Shown one piece after another: positions 34,561 to 45,499 of a stretch of 64,000 nt of DNA. Made by a program: the position numbers and the translations under genes. Source of the stretch: Cornus controversa (lineage: Eukaryota; Streptophyta; Magnoliopsida; Cornales; Cornaceae); the NCBI GenBank assembly GCA_026545225.1, contig CM048845.1, positions 62,640,533 to 62,704,532 of the forward strand, read 5' to 3'. Under the pieces are notes generated by a model. The model was not told the DNA's origin. It made no database searches and saw nothing but the letters and a program-made list of their open reading frames with translations. Each line of letters opens with the position of its first letter. Position 1 is the stretch's first letter.

Positions 34561-37500
34561 TCACAGACAAGAAGTAAAGCTACCCAGAATCTTTAAGACG
34601 TAGGGGATGTGGGCAATGTTGGGCCAGTAGTCACCTCCGTCCTCCAAGCACACTTCTTTAAGACGTGGACAATTACTGATCTGAAGAGTTTGAAGCGTGG
34701 AAGGCAGGCCTTCCTTTGGCAAGGATCGAAACTTAGGGCAGTCGGAGAGATATAGACGTTGCAGAGAGGTGAGATTTTGGAGGGCCTTCAATGATATGGA
34801 TTCTAGATTCGGCAGACTTCCGATCCATAATGTGGTTAGAGTTGGAGGAAGTAGACAGTACTTGTCATTGTCATTATCATCTTCTTCTTCTTCTTCTGGA
34901 GGAAAAGGAAAGGAGACCAGCTCTGGATATCCACCTTCAATACAGAGACTTCGAAGAGATGTCGAGGGGGGGAAATGAAAATTGCCTTGAGGAAAGGACG
35001 TCTCCAGACATGGACAATACCTTATCTCTATGAATTGAAGGCTTTGAAGATTCTGATCATCAAAAAATGGAAACCACCTCAGATTTGAGCAATTGCTGAT
35101 TTCAAGCGATCTGAGGCTGGGGGTGGAGAAGCAGAAGAAGCCTCCTCTTTCCGGGATGGTCAACAAGGACTCCAGACTATCACATTCTTCTATCCGAAGA
35201 GATTCGAGGCTTTGAAGAAGAATCTGGTTCGGAGATTCACGCAACTGATGATTTCAAGTGATCTGAGGTTGGGTAAGAAGCCTCCTCTTTCTGGGAAGGA
35301 CAAGGACTCCACAACATTGCAATTAAATAGCCCCAGGTAACGGAGACCAGCGAAATTATTATTATTATTTTTTACGCACCCCCAACCCCAAGTGGTAATA
35401 ACATCCCAATCTTTGACCAATTCCTGATCTTTAACACTTCAAGTGATGACAACATTGCAATCATGTATCTCCATACGACGGAGACTAGCGAAATTATTAT
35501 ATTTTACGCACCCCCCAACCCCAAGTGGTAATAACATCCCAACCTTTGACCAATTGTTGATGAATAACCGTAAAAGTGATGACATATTAATGTTGTTAAA
35601 CTCCTCCTCCTTTGAGAAGCACTCCAAATTCATGCAATCGTCAATATGAAGCCGCTTAAGGGCGGTGGGTAACGTGGTGTAGGTGGGCCAGGACCTCAAG
35701 GATGAACATCCTTCAATATTTAAATGTTTAAGACTAGAGATGCCCTCTGGCAAGGACTTGAGCGCATCGCAATCCTCTATCCGAAGCTTTCTAAGCGTGG
35801 GTGGAACGCCTCTCCTTGAAAACTTCTCAAGCTTCACACAGTTTGTTATATCCAATTGCTGAAGATTAATGCAAGCCACTTCTTCATCATCTAATTCATC
35901 TTCTCCAAAGGAAACAAGTTGGGGGCACCATGAAACACTCAGTTTCTTTAGACGGACAAGATTATTTTTCTGTGCGCCATTCTGCCACAAAGCCACCAGT
36001 TGGTTGCATTTCTCAATGACAAGACTTTCAAGTGCTCCCAGGGACGACTGCACCAATACTTCATCCAGTTGAGATAGCCCTATAATATTCTCAACTCTCA
36101 AGCTTGTCAGTGATGTCAAATCAACCATATTTTTTAGCACCACCTCTTGACACTCTTTCAAGTCTAATTTTTGAAGACACGGAAGCCTCAAAACTGAAAC
36201 CTTAACCAACTTTGGACAACCACTTATAGTGAGCTCATGGAGGCAAGGGAATTGTCTCGCAGCTTCTTCAACACCAATACAACTTGACCATTCTTCCCAT
36301 ACCGGCATGCGTTTAAATATCAATCTCTCATGTGATCGAAAACAAAGTCCCAAAGGTAAACGATCCCCGTAGAACTCAACCCCCAAATTTTGTACCTCAT
36401 CCATGCCTTGAATGCGCAACTCTTTGAGCATGGCTAATTGCCCAAGTGGTGGTAAAGATGTGCATTTTCTACAGCCTTTAAGACTCAGACTTGCCATTTT
36501 AGAGAATGATGGATCCCCTATCCAACTTGAAAATTTTGTGCCCCCGTAGAACTTAATTGTAAGCTTTTTCAACTCTCCGTGAGGTTGTAGCTTGTCCAAC
36601 ACATCCAATTCAAGGTTTTCTTTTCGAAAATCGTTGAACTTACTGTAGTAACCCTTGTGGACGAGTGTGAGTGGGCGGGTGCATAGACAGACACTGGGCT
36701 GAGCTACCACACTGACAGGGTACAGGGTGCTCAATCCCACATCGCCTGGGTGTGGAAAAGGAGATGTGCTTATATGTAGTATGTTCTCTTCAAATGGTAT
36801 GAGGCCTTTTGGGGTAAACCCAAGAGCAAAACCGTGCGGGCTCAGGCCCAAAGCGGACAATATCATACCATGTGTTGGAGCGGGGTATTACACCTACTAC
36901 ACCATGCCAACTCTAATTCTTTAATGTCCGGCTTCGCCTTTAAATTTGCCTCAGTTGCATCTCGAACATCTGTTACATTTTGCAACTCTTTAATAGAAAT
37001 ACTTCCCCGTAGAAGGCTTAGATTCCTCAACTCTTTTACTCTTGGCCCATTATTTTCGCCCACAATGAACTTTGACAATGTTTGCAAATTCGTCAGTCTA
37101 TCAATCCCCGAAGACATCTCTCGTAATTCATCAATATCGACAATGTCAAGATGGAGCAAGTTAATTAAATTCCTAATGTTAGGAGACAACATACAAAGTT
37201 TTTTGCAACTGCGCAATAAAAGTGTTTGTAAATTGTAGAGAGTACTTACTGATTCCGGCAACTGGGTGATTGAAGTGCCAGATAAATTAAGATACCTCAA
37301 ATGTTTCAAACCACCAGTTGAGTCTGGCAGCTTAGTTATTGCATAATCAGACAATGACAACACCCTTAAACATTGTAACTTTGGAAATAAATCAAACAAA
37401 ACCTTGTTTGCCAAGTACCCTTGTCTATCCCTGCAAGACAATATTGGTAGAAAAGTTCGCAAATGTTGCACTTTATAAAGAGGCCTGAACTTTTGAATGA

Positions 37501-39186
37501 ATTCAAATTCTTGACGAATATATGAAAAGTGTCGAACTCGTTTAGGAATTTCAAATTGCTTATCACCTTCCAACTTATCCAGCCTAAAGCATATATCCCC
37601 AACGACATATAGAGCTAGATCATTTAAAAGGTCATGCATCACCAATCGTGATTTACTACCACCTGATTGTTGGAAAAATGACATTGATAATAGATCCTCG
37701 AAACATTCATCGCCAAAATCTTCCATTCGCTTCTTCTTTTTTGATAGCTGCAAAAGACCTACCCCCATCCACAACAAAACTAACTCATCTTTGTCAAATT
37801 CATAGTCTTTTGGAAATATTGCACAGTAAGCAAAACACTGCTTCAAATGAGATGGGAGATGATAATAGCTCAACATAAGAGCGGGAAGAAAAGCACTTTT
37901 TTGTTCGGGTAAATCCCAAATCTTGCTATTCAATATATTCTCCCACTCTCTTTGACGTGATTTATTGCGCAAGAGGCCTCCTAGTGTTTTTGCTGCCAAA
38001 CGCAACCCTTTACATTTCTTCACTATTTGTTCACCAACTCCTTTGAAATTTGGATGTGCATCAAAGTTTGGTTGTCCAAGTGCATGATGAGCAAATAAAG
38101 AAAGGCATTCATCTTTCGACAGCTCATTTAGAGAGTAAGCTGGAGACAGACTCATGGTTGATGCAACGGTTCCATGGCGAGTTGTGACAATAATCTTGCT
38201 TCCAGATGCCCCAACCATAAAAGGACAGCGTAGGAGATCCCATTCTTCATAATTCTCATTCCAAATATCATCCAAAACAAGAAAAAATCTTTTCCCAGAC
38301 AGGTTCTCCTTTAGTTTTTGTTGAAGCATATTTAGAGACTCGAGGTCATGAGTTTTTGAAGTGACGGCCTCAAGAATTCTCTTGGTCACTCTAAGAACAT
38401 CAAAATCATCAGATACACAAGCCCATGCATTGAGATCAAAACGACCCTCCAGACGTTCATCATCATAGACGAGCTGAGTGAGAGTTGGTTACCAATACCT
38501 CCCATGCCCACAATGGGAATGACAGAAATTTTGTCAACACTAGCTTCATCCTTGAACAACAATTGAAATATAGCCTCTTTGTCGTTTTCTCTGCCATAAA
38601 CATGAGATATGTCTACAGAAGAAGTGGATTCAGGTCTTTTTCTTACTCTGTTGGAACTAATTCCTCCAACATTCTTGATCAAATCCAGGCTACTTTTTCT
38701 GGTTTCAATATCTTGTAATTTGGCAGTGATTTCCTCTACCTTGGACATCATATTGCGATCAAGCTTAACAGCACTAGGAGGAGGATGTGTAGTAGTACTA
38801 GTAGTGAAGGAAGTGCAACAAGTTGGGATAAGTAGTTTTCGTACCTTACTACTAGTACTAGTACTGTTGCTGCTGCTGGCTTGTGATATTTGTGGCATGA
38901 TCAGCAGCTCCAGTCGCAAAGCTTCAGTAGCTACATCATCAAGCAAATCATCCAAATCATAAGCCAAGTCGGTGAGATCCTCCATCCATGATTTGACTCT
39001 ATGATTTGTCATTTGCTTGTCTTCTGCGTCAGCGAGAACATCACGAATATCTGGCAACAGTTTCTCCAACTTCTTCAACTGATGATGGATTCCCTCTCGA
39101 CGGGCATAGTCTGACACCGCAAGAGAGACCAACTTGTCGAGCAACACCTCAAAGATTGGCCCGAGAAGGATCCCCGCAACCTCCAT
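34561..39186 (-). pseudogene. CC-NB-LRR resistance gene, disrupted (RPP13-like)
   Basis: Coiled-coil NB-LRR proteins are intracellular immune receptors. From ATG at 39186: Rx-type coiled coil (MEVAGILLGPIFEVLLDKL, ADAEDKQ, AYDLDDLLDD), then NB-ARC. The P-loop reads VGMGGIGN, followed by a net one-base loss near 38490 at the Walker A lysine. The other frame continues with kinase-2 FLVLDDIWNE, GSKIIVTTR, a GLPLA motif altered to GLRLA, CFAYCAIFPKDYEF and MHD as VMHDLLNDLA, then LRRs. A 249-bp TRIM solo LTR (36644-36892) splits the LRR. Near 35390-35540 an LRR segment is tandemly duplicated, with a stop at 35439 and a G-run indel; near 35232 a 19-bp loss shifts the frame again. Reading resumes at 35244 and ends with the WPNIAHIP tail at 34561. 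An intact member of this family would be about 1,300-1,400 residues with no intron. Non-functional as written. Confidence 0.92.
36644..36892 (+). mobile_element. TRIM solo LTR inside NB-LRR gene
   Basis: TGTAGTAACCC...GGGGTATTACA, 249 bp, is the same LTR as in the TRIMs at 24.6 and 56.7 kb, in the opposite orientation. The flanks CTTAC (36639-36643) and CCTAC (36893-36897) are a 5-bp target duplication with one mismatch. LTR plus TSD is 254 bp, and subtracting it puts the two flanking coding frames back in register, so the gene was open here when the element landed. Confidence 0.92.
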
Positions 39187-39381
39187 GGATGGATCGTTTG
39201 TGAAATCAAAGCAGTAACCAAAGGATGAAATCAAAGAGATGGGTAAGTACTTTAATTGTGGAAGACTGAGCAATGCAATATGATGATCAAAATAGGTTTG
39301 GCAACTAATCAAATTCATACCAAGTGCAAGACAAAAAGGGTTGACGGGAATATTCAATTAAAGTCTTTGGACATACTAGTT
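39187..39381. other. NB-LRR 5' flank
   Basis: Upstream sequence of the NB-LRR pseudogene, shared with the relic at 13320-13480. No TATA box assigned. The duplicated block begins near 39382 (aaaaatgccggccataat). Confidence 0.5.
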
Positions 39382-40920
39382 AAAAATGCCGGCCATAATA
39401 CAATACCTGGAAAAAGTAGTTGATGGAGAATCTGACAAGCAAAGCATCCGTCATTTACGGACAACCAATGTGAATGGAATCTTTAAACTCAATTTCAGTC
39501 TCTATGTAAGGCTTTATTTTAATCGTATATATGTTCCTAAATCTAGGTAGTGTTCAATAAATCAGAAATTAAAAATACAAATAATATAAAAAAAAAATAA
39601 TCACACAAGACACACAAATTTACATAATTCACCAAAAAAAACTTTACGTACATGAAAAAACCAAAAATTCACTGTCAACAATAATATAATTTATAATAGA
39701 GAACTCTCTCAAAAATCTCACAAGAAACTGTTCTCTATCTACAACCAAAATTAAACCCTAGATATTTTAATATACCGTGCAGAAAGCCCACTAAACAATA
39801 GTTGGGCCACAACAATATTTCGTCTGCAAAGTGATAACATAAGCCATAATTCAGACTCCAGAACCTCGACAGGTAGTTGAGGGGCATGAATTCATATCTT
39901 TCTTCCTTTGATAAAATAATTCTGAATATATACCTGATACTCTTAAAAATAAAATTTCTTTTAACAAAAATATAAATATTTTTTCTTTTCAGCACTTCAC
40001 GCAGATGAGACACATATAATCAGTAATGTAAGCAGTAAGCCTGTGTTTGTGATCTTATTCGACACTAAGATGTGCTTTTGTTCTTTGGGATGTGAAGGAT
40101 CGTTCATATAAGACCTTTACTTGATATACCAATTGCAAAATCCTCATTTATGCCTGAATAATGCTCTATTTAAATGAATGTCCAATAAAAAGTAAATTTT
40201 TTTTTGAATTTCATTAAAAGGTAATTTGTTATATGAATTTTGCTACTAGAAAAAGTCAACTTTGAAATAATTACTTTGAGAAATCTGAAACATAAATTGA
40301 AAGTACAGTCCTTTATTAGTCAAATTCTGTATATCTTAACAGAAAATCTTAAAAATTGATTCAGGAAAAAAAATGGAAAAATAAAATCCTAAAGATTGTC
40401 TAAGCACTTCAATGATTCCATCGATAAATGAAAAGGGAAAAATATTACACCCTAGTTCTACTTTTGCACCTTAAAGACAACTAAGTCCTAAAAAAATTTC
40501 ATTATGACAAAGAATTCCTACTTTTGAGAACTATTTCCAAATGAGTTCAAATTTAAACTTTTTTCCACTTTTACCCTTATTACTAAAGTACAAAGTATAA
40601 AACACATTAATTCTTTTCTTTAAATCACACTATAATAGCAAATGACATCTTTCGGAATTAATATAATATATTTTCATATGTATGGTTCTTATTGTTCTTG
40701 TTGATACTTTACCAACTAATGCACGCTTGAGAAATAAAAAAAGAAAGAAAAAAAAGCAAAAAATTATGAACAATTTGTGACTCAATCTAGCTCAAATATT
40801 GCAAAGGAATATAAAGAAAAGGGGGAATTTTCAACCAAAGATATAGGTGCTAAAAAGAAAAAAAAATTCATTACAATGTATTTTAAAACATAAACTATCT
40901 TTTTATCTATTCGATGTGTA

Positions 40921-40953
<33 letters not shown>

Positions 40954-41045
40954 CTTTGATCTGACTTTCTCATGCAAACTGGATTTATTATCAAACTCAT
41001 CCCGAGCTTCAAGGACTCCATGGTGGATAACAAGCATGTTGTTAG
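39382..41045. repeat. Tandem segmental duplication, copy A left part
   Basis: Non-coding DNA from 'aaaaatgccggccataatac' onward matches 54328-56000 almost throughout; an exception is about 190 bp at 55060-55270 present only in copy B. It includes a TG/TA microsatellite at 40917-40952. About 220 bp (40843-41060), including the first part of the lectin exon, are missing from copy B. Confidence 0.9.
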
Positions 41046-41235
41046 TTTTGGGCCATATGGAGGCAAAAGAGGAGATGAATTTGATGATGGATTCAATCAC
41101 AAGCTGAAGAAAATAATAATATACTGCGGAGACGTAATGGACTCCATTCAAGTTGAGTATGAACACAAAAAAAAAAAAAAAACTAATGCTAGGTGGAAAG
41201 CACGGTGGTGAAGGTGGAGCAGCACATGTAATAAC
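41046..41235 (+). pseudogene. Jacalin-related lectin exon fragment (copy A)
   Basis: Jacalin domains bind mannose or galactose. The plus strand reads FGPYGGKRGDEFDDGF, then KKIIIYCGDVMDSIQVEYE, the N-terminal GPxGGxxGxxFDDG and IxxIxxxxGxxIDSIQVxY motifs. A poly-A run (41167-41182) shifts the frame; beyond it another frame reads GGKHGGEGGAAHVI, the KHGGxGG...HxI motif. The rest of the domain is missing, replaced by a (TA)n tract and viral sequence. It is a partial exon cut off by the integration. Copy B is at 56006-56172. Confidence 0.85.
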
Positions 41236-41307
41236 CCGGAAAAAAGGGGTTAATACATATTTAGATAATTATATATATTGAAAATATATATATATAACTT
41301 TATATAG

Positions 41308-41360
<53 letters not shown>
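41236..41360. repeat. (TA)n microsatellite at viral junction
   Basis: Interrupted 'atatatata' runs, with an uninterrupted (AT)n at about 41311-41359, separate the lectin exon from pararetroviral sequence beginning 'ggtataagagacattgtc'. The same arrangement is in copy B. Confidence 0.9.
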
Positions 41361-41361
<1 letters not shown>

Positions 41362-42415
41362 TATAAGAGACATTGTCTCCAGAATTAGTTTCTTCTGAAT
41401 CTGAGTCAGGAAAAGATGAAGCAAGTTGGATAGCAATTTGTTGTCATAATTCTTCTTTGGAAATCTTTGGATTTTTGCTAAGGATCTTAGGTTTGATGGT
41501 TTTCCTTAAGATAGATAATTTATCCATATCATTAGGGTTTGGAGGTGGTTGGAAAGGTTCAGCCTTGATATAAAAGTCAGCTATTCGCTCTATTTGGCTA
41601 GGGTTAATGTAATCATAATTAAATTTGTCCCAGCATTTGGAAGCCATTTGTCTACAGAGACTTGGGGGACTTTCATTAATATCCACAATATATTGCCATG
41701 CAATTATCCATGGAATGACAAATTTTGCCATGAAATCCATAAGTGAGTCGTTTGGATAAGAGGAACTGGTCCTTAACATTCGGTCATAGGCATTGAAAGA
41801 TTTTTGGAGGGGAATTGGTAGAACATCAGGATCTGGTCCGAATTTGGTCCACCAGCTGGTGAACTATGTGGGGATTTCCTGACAGAACTTGTTCTTAACA
41901 AAAGTGATGAACCAAGAGTGTTTGAATTTGTCATTTTGAAGAAAGCGAGTGTATTTCCAGGCTTTCTAGTAATCGAAAAAGTTAAATTCTCGGAGAAAAT
42001 TGTTGGATGAATGGGGAATTCTTCTTGTTCTAGACGGATCACCCCACTCTTTGAGTGAAGTGGGAAGAGGATTTTTGAGAAAAGATTGATCCAGAAGAGG
42101 TTTTATGTTCTATTTCTACTGATTTTGTGTAGGTGAAAATTTCTTCATATATAATACCATCTGTCATTTCCAGCTGCATTAGGTGGGTAATGGTAATTTT
42201 CAGTAAAAGAAATCTGAACAATTTCTTTGATGGAAAGATGGACTTCATTTTTCTCTATTGAGATAACAGGCCATAAGGTCTCGTGGATAAAGTATTTTGG
42301 TAAAGGGGTTAATTGTTCTTGTTCTTTGCCTTTGGACTAGGTATTTCCAGTTTCTTCAGTATTAATAGGAGGTCTATGTGGATGGCGCCATTGACTGGAG
42401 GATGTTGCTGACCTC
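41361..42415 (-). pseudogene. Pararetrovirus downstream ORF, copy A (unknown function)
   Basis: Minus-strand open pieces at 42414-42250, 42248-42039, 42042-41773 and 41779-41444 form a frameshifted reading region that follows the RNase H end. Segments include EEFPIHPTIFSENLTF and WQYIVDINESPPSLCRQMAS. It resembles no host protein I know. Some endogenous Caulimoviridae, such as florendoviruses, carry a second ORF of unknown role after the polymerase, and the position fits that. Assignment is by position only. Several stops and frame breaks. The parallel region in copy B is 56366-57950. Confidence 0.6.
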
Positions 42416-43980
42416 ATTGTTTTTCCTGCAAAAATTCACGAGTTAAAAAGTCAGGGAGGGAATTTGATTCTCCTTTGATATATTCAATATCAAAATCAAA
42501 GGCAGAGAGGAGGGTCTGCCATCTAGTAAAAATTTGTTTAGAGGAAATATTTTTGACATCTTTTTGGAGGACATCTTTGGCTGCCTTACAATCAATTCTT
42601 AGAAGAAATTTTTGATTGAGAATATCTCCTTCAAATTTAAGGATGTTGAGAATTATTGTTAGAATCTCCTTTTTGATAGTGGAATAATTCTTTTGAGAGC
42701 TTTTCCATGTTGTGGAAGTGAATGGAACTAATTGTTCTTTTCCATCGTCTATTTTTTGTTTGAGGATACCTCCATAGCCTACTTCTGAAGCATCTGTTTC
42801 AACAATCTTAAAGGCAGATGAATTAGGAATACATAAGCATGGAATGAATTTTGCCTTAGCCTTAATTTTTTGAACTGCCTCAGTATATCGGGAAGTCCAT
42901 GGAGAGGGATTCTTTTTTAACCTTTGATAGAGGACTGTTGTGTCTTGTGCCAAATTTTTATAAAAATTCAAGATGTAATTAAGGCTTCTCAAGAATCTCT
43001 GAAGTTGTGTTTTATCTTTTATTTCATCTGGAAACTTTTCTGCAAAATTGATGGATCTATCAATTGGGATGATTTTTCCTAATTGAATATTATGGCCAAG
43101 GAATTTAACTTTGGTTTGGAATAGGCTAATCTTGGGGGCAGAAACAACTAAATTATGGTGTTTCATTATTTTGACAAAGTGGTTTAAATGTTTCCAATGT
43201 TGGTCAATGGAGGGGCTAAATATTAAAACATCATCAATATAGACAATACTAAATGTAGTATAAGGTTGAAGATATCATTCATAATCTTCTGAAATTCAGA
43301 GGGAACATTTTGAGACCAAAAGGTATGATATTCTATTCATAATGCCCAAATGGGACAGTGAATGCGATCTTGTATCTATCTTTATTGATGGATCTATCAA
43401 TTGCGATGATTTTTCCTAATTGAATATTATGGCCAAGGAATTTAACTTTGGTTTGGAATAGGCTGATCTTGGGGGCAGAAACAACTAAATCATAGTGTTT
43501 TATTATTTTGAGAAAGTGGTTTAAATGTTTCCAATGTTGGTTAATGGAGGGGCTAAATATTAAAACATCATCAATATAGACAATACTAAATGTAGTATAA
43601 GGTTGAAGATATCATTCATAATCTTCTGAAATTCAGAGGGAGCATATTGAGACCAAAAGGTATGACATTCCATTCATAATGCCCAAATGGGACAGTGAAT
43701 GCGATCTTGTATCTATCTTTATTGATGACTTGTATTTGCCAAAATCCTGATTTTAAATCAAATTTGGAGAATACCTTGGCATTATACAACTGATTTAGAA
43801 GGTCTCTCTTGTTTAGGATAGGATATCTGATTCATTACAAGACTTTATTCAATGGTTGATAATTGATGACTAGTCTTGGTGACCCTCTCTCCCTTTCAGC
43901 ATTCTTCATGACGTAGAATACAGAGCAACTCCATGGAGAATGGGTTGGCTGAATTCATTTTTTTGCAAGAAGATCTTGAA
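42416..43980 (-). pseudogene. Pararetrovirus reverse transcriptase-RNase H, copy A
   Basis: The minus strand carries the C-terminal RT (FLGHNIQLG...IDRSINFAEKFP; LQRFLRSLNYILNFYKN) and an RNase H with its acidic positions in VETDASEVGYGGIL, KKEILTIILN, LLRIDCKAAKDVL and NSLPDFLTRE. The RT active-site box reads YIDD near 43235. A 337-bp direct duplication (about 43048-43384 and 43385-43720) repeats the YIDD region and breaks the frame, since 337 is not a multiple of three. Upstream RT sequence (43720-43980) has stops. Dead copy of a Caulimoviridae-like polymerase. Confidence 0.88.
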
Positions 43981-44660
43981 TTTATGTTTTACAAATTTCC
44001 ATCATCTCATGATTCATTTGGATTGGTCTTGCCTTAGTTAGGATATTTTTTTCATTAAAATCTACTAAATAAGGCAAGGATACGATGTGATTCTTCCTAT
44101 GCCAAAAGGCATTTGGGAGATTAGAGCAAATTTCTTTTTGTAAGGTTTCTTGAACATTTTTATCCTTGAGTTGGAATTGTTCTGTAGAAATTTGGATAGC
44201 TATTTTCTCATGAATAAGATCTGATTGAAGAGAGAAGATATGCTCGTTTTTTATAATCAAATAATTTTTTAATGAATTGATTATACTTTCCCGAGGGGGA
44301 TGAATGAATTTAAAATTGATTTTTTCTTCATTGAAATTGGAGCTTATTCCATTGGAGTCTACTGTCATGGCTGGGTTGGAGTAATGACAGGAAGGGAGTT
44401 CCAAGGATAATTTGCTAATTCTTAATCAGGAGGAAACTAGTATTGATGCAGATTTGATTATTACAGATTTGGGCTGAGGAAAGTTTGTATTTTATTTGCA
44501 TTTTACTTCCATCAGCAGTATGTAATTTATTTTTGGCTTTTGTATAGTATTGGGAAGGGATAAGACTTTCTTTGAGACAATTCATGTCTGCTCCTGAGTC
44601 TAAGAGTGCAATGGTTTCGAGAATAAATTCATGATTGATGACTAATTTAATATGTACAAA
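43981..44660 (-). pseudogene. Pararetrovirus protease and RT N-terminus, copy A
   Basis: The aspartic protease active site reads ALLDSGADMNC on the minus strand at about 44590-44622, with Asp-Ser-Gly-Ala intact. Following it, the ORF 44404-43982 contains TVDSNGISSNFNEEKINFKF and the leader of the RT (LTKARPIQMNHEMMEICK), ending in a stop. In the order of Caulimoviridae polyproteins, protease precedes RT. Frame breaks lie between the active site and this ORF. Confidence 0.8.
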
Positions 44661-45153
44661 CCATTTTTTGAAATTTATGTGGTCAAGTGTTTCAAGGAAT
44701 TTATTTTTTGAATGAGAGGGATCTAAGGCAGAAGATTCTTCAATTGGGGTTTGTTCTAAGGGATCCTGTTGAGAGAAGGGCTCTTGTACTTCTAAATCTT
44801 GGATTCTAAGTTTTAAATCCTTGATTTCTTTTTTAATCTCATTGATTTCTTGTTGAAGATCTTGTATAGAAAGAGGTCATGTTCTTCCTTGTTTCTGTTC
44901 TATTCTGGAGATAACATTCTCGAATTCGTAAGGAGGATTGTCTTGGTATGTCGTTATCTTAGGTTTTGGAGAAGCATAGTAGGATTTTCTATTTGGTCAA
45001 GAATTTCAAGAATTGAATTTTCTTCTTTGGTAAGCACATTAATTTGTAACCCATTTGTCTCAAGAATTGCTTTATAATAATCTATTTCTTCTTTGCAGGG
45101 AGTGCAATTAGAGGAGGCATAAGAAAAGGATTCTGAGGAAGATGAAAATATAT
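44661..45153 (-). pseudogene. Pararetrovirus region upstream of protease, copy A
   Basis: Degenerate minus-strand coding with Lys/Glu-rich segments between zinc knuckle and protease. Interrupted at 45153 by the gypsy element; the sequence resumes at 53734. Copy B equivalent: about 59760-60340. Confidence 0.65.
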
Positions 45154-45499
45154 TGATAGAGTATTTGACTAGAATTACGAAACGTGTAACGTGAAGGATA
45201 AGTTCAAAGTGACGTGGATAGGAAGTCTATTTTAACCAGGACTTCTCTATCTCCAAGAGCCAGTCTCTTACTATGACACAATCTCACTTGACTGCTATAA
45301 ATACAGAGGCGATCCATATACCAGGTACGCAATTAATACCCTCTGAGTTCCTTTATAGCTTTGAAAACCCTTTTGATTTCTGACTTGATCGTCAGAGCGT
45401 AGTCGGCCGGCACCGCGCCGGTGACCTTTCGATTACTCTTCTCTTGTCCTTTTTACAGGTTGGTGTTTGACTAGTTCGGGGTGGATTTTTGCTTCATCA
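45154..45499 (+). repeat. 5' LTR of gypsy element
   Basis: 346 bp with TG...CA ends. A TATA-like 'ctataaatacag' near 45294 is probably the promoter. It is closely similar to the 3' LTR, with few scattered differences, and to the solo LTR at 5204-5546, with more. Confidence 0.93.

Noticed and set aside
34697-35033. Plus-strand ORFs with Ser-rich stretches opposite the LRR
   Set aside because: Antisense shadows of the LRR coding sequence, including its acidic repeat.
36727-36866. First part of the 475-codon minus-strand ORF beginning inside 36.8 kb
   Set aside because: The first 70 or so residues are LTR sequence; only the part from about 36643 downward is NB-LRR coding.
40782-41166. Minus-strand ORFs with Thr-His/Tyr-Ile repeats
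   Set aside because: They are encoded by the TG/TA microsatellite; the real signal here is the plus-strand jacalin exon.
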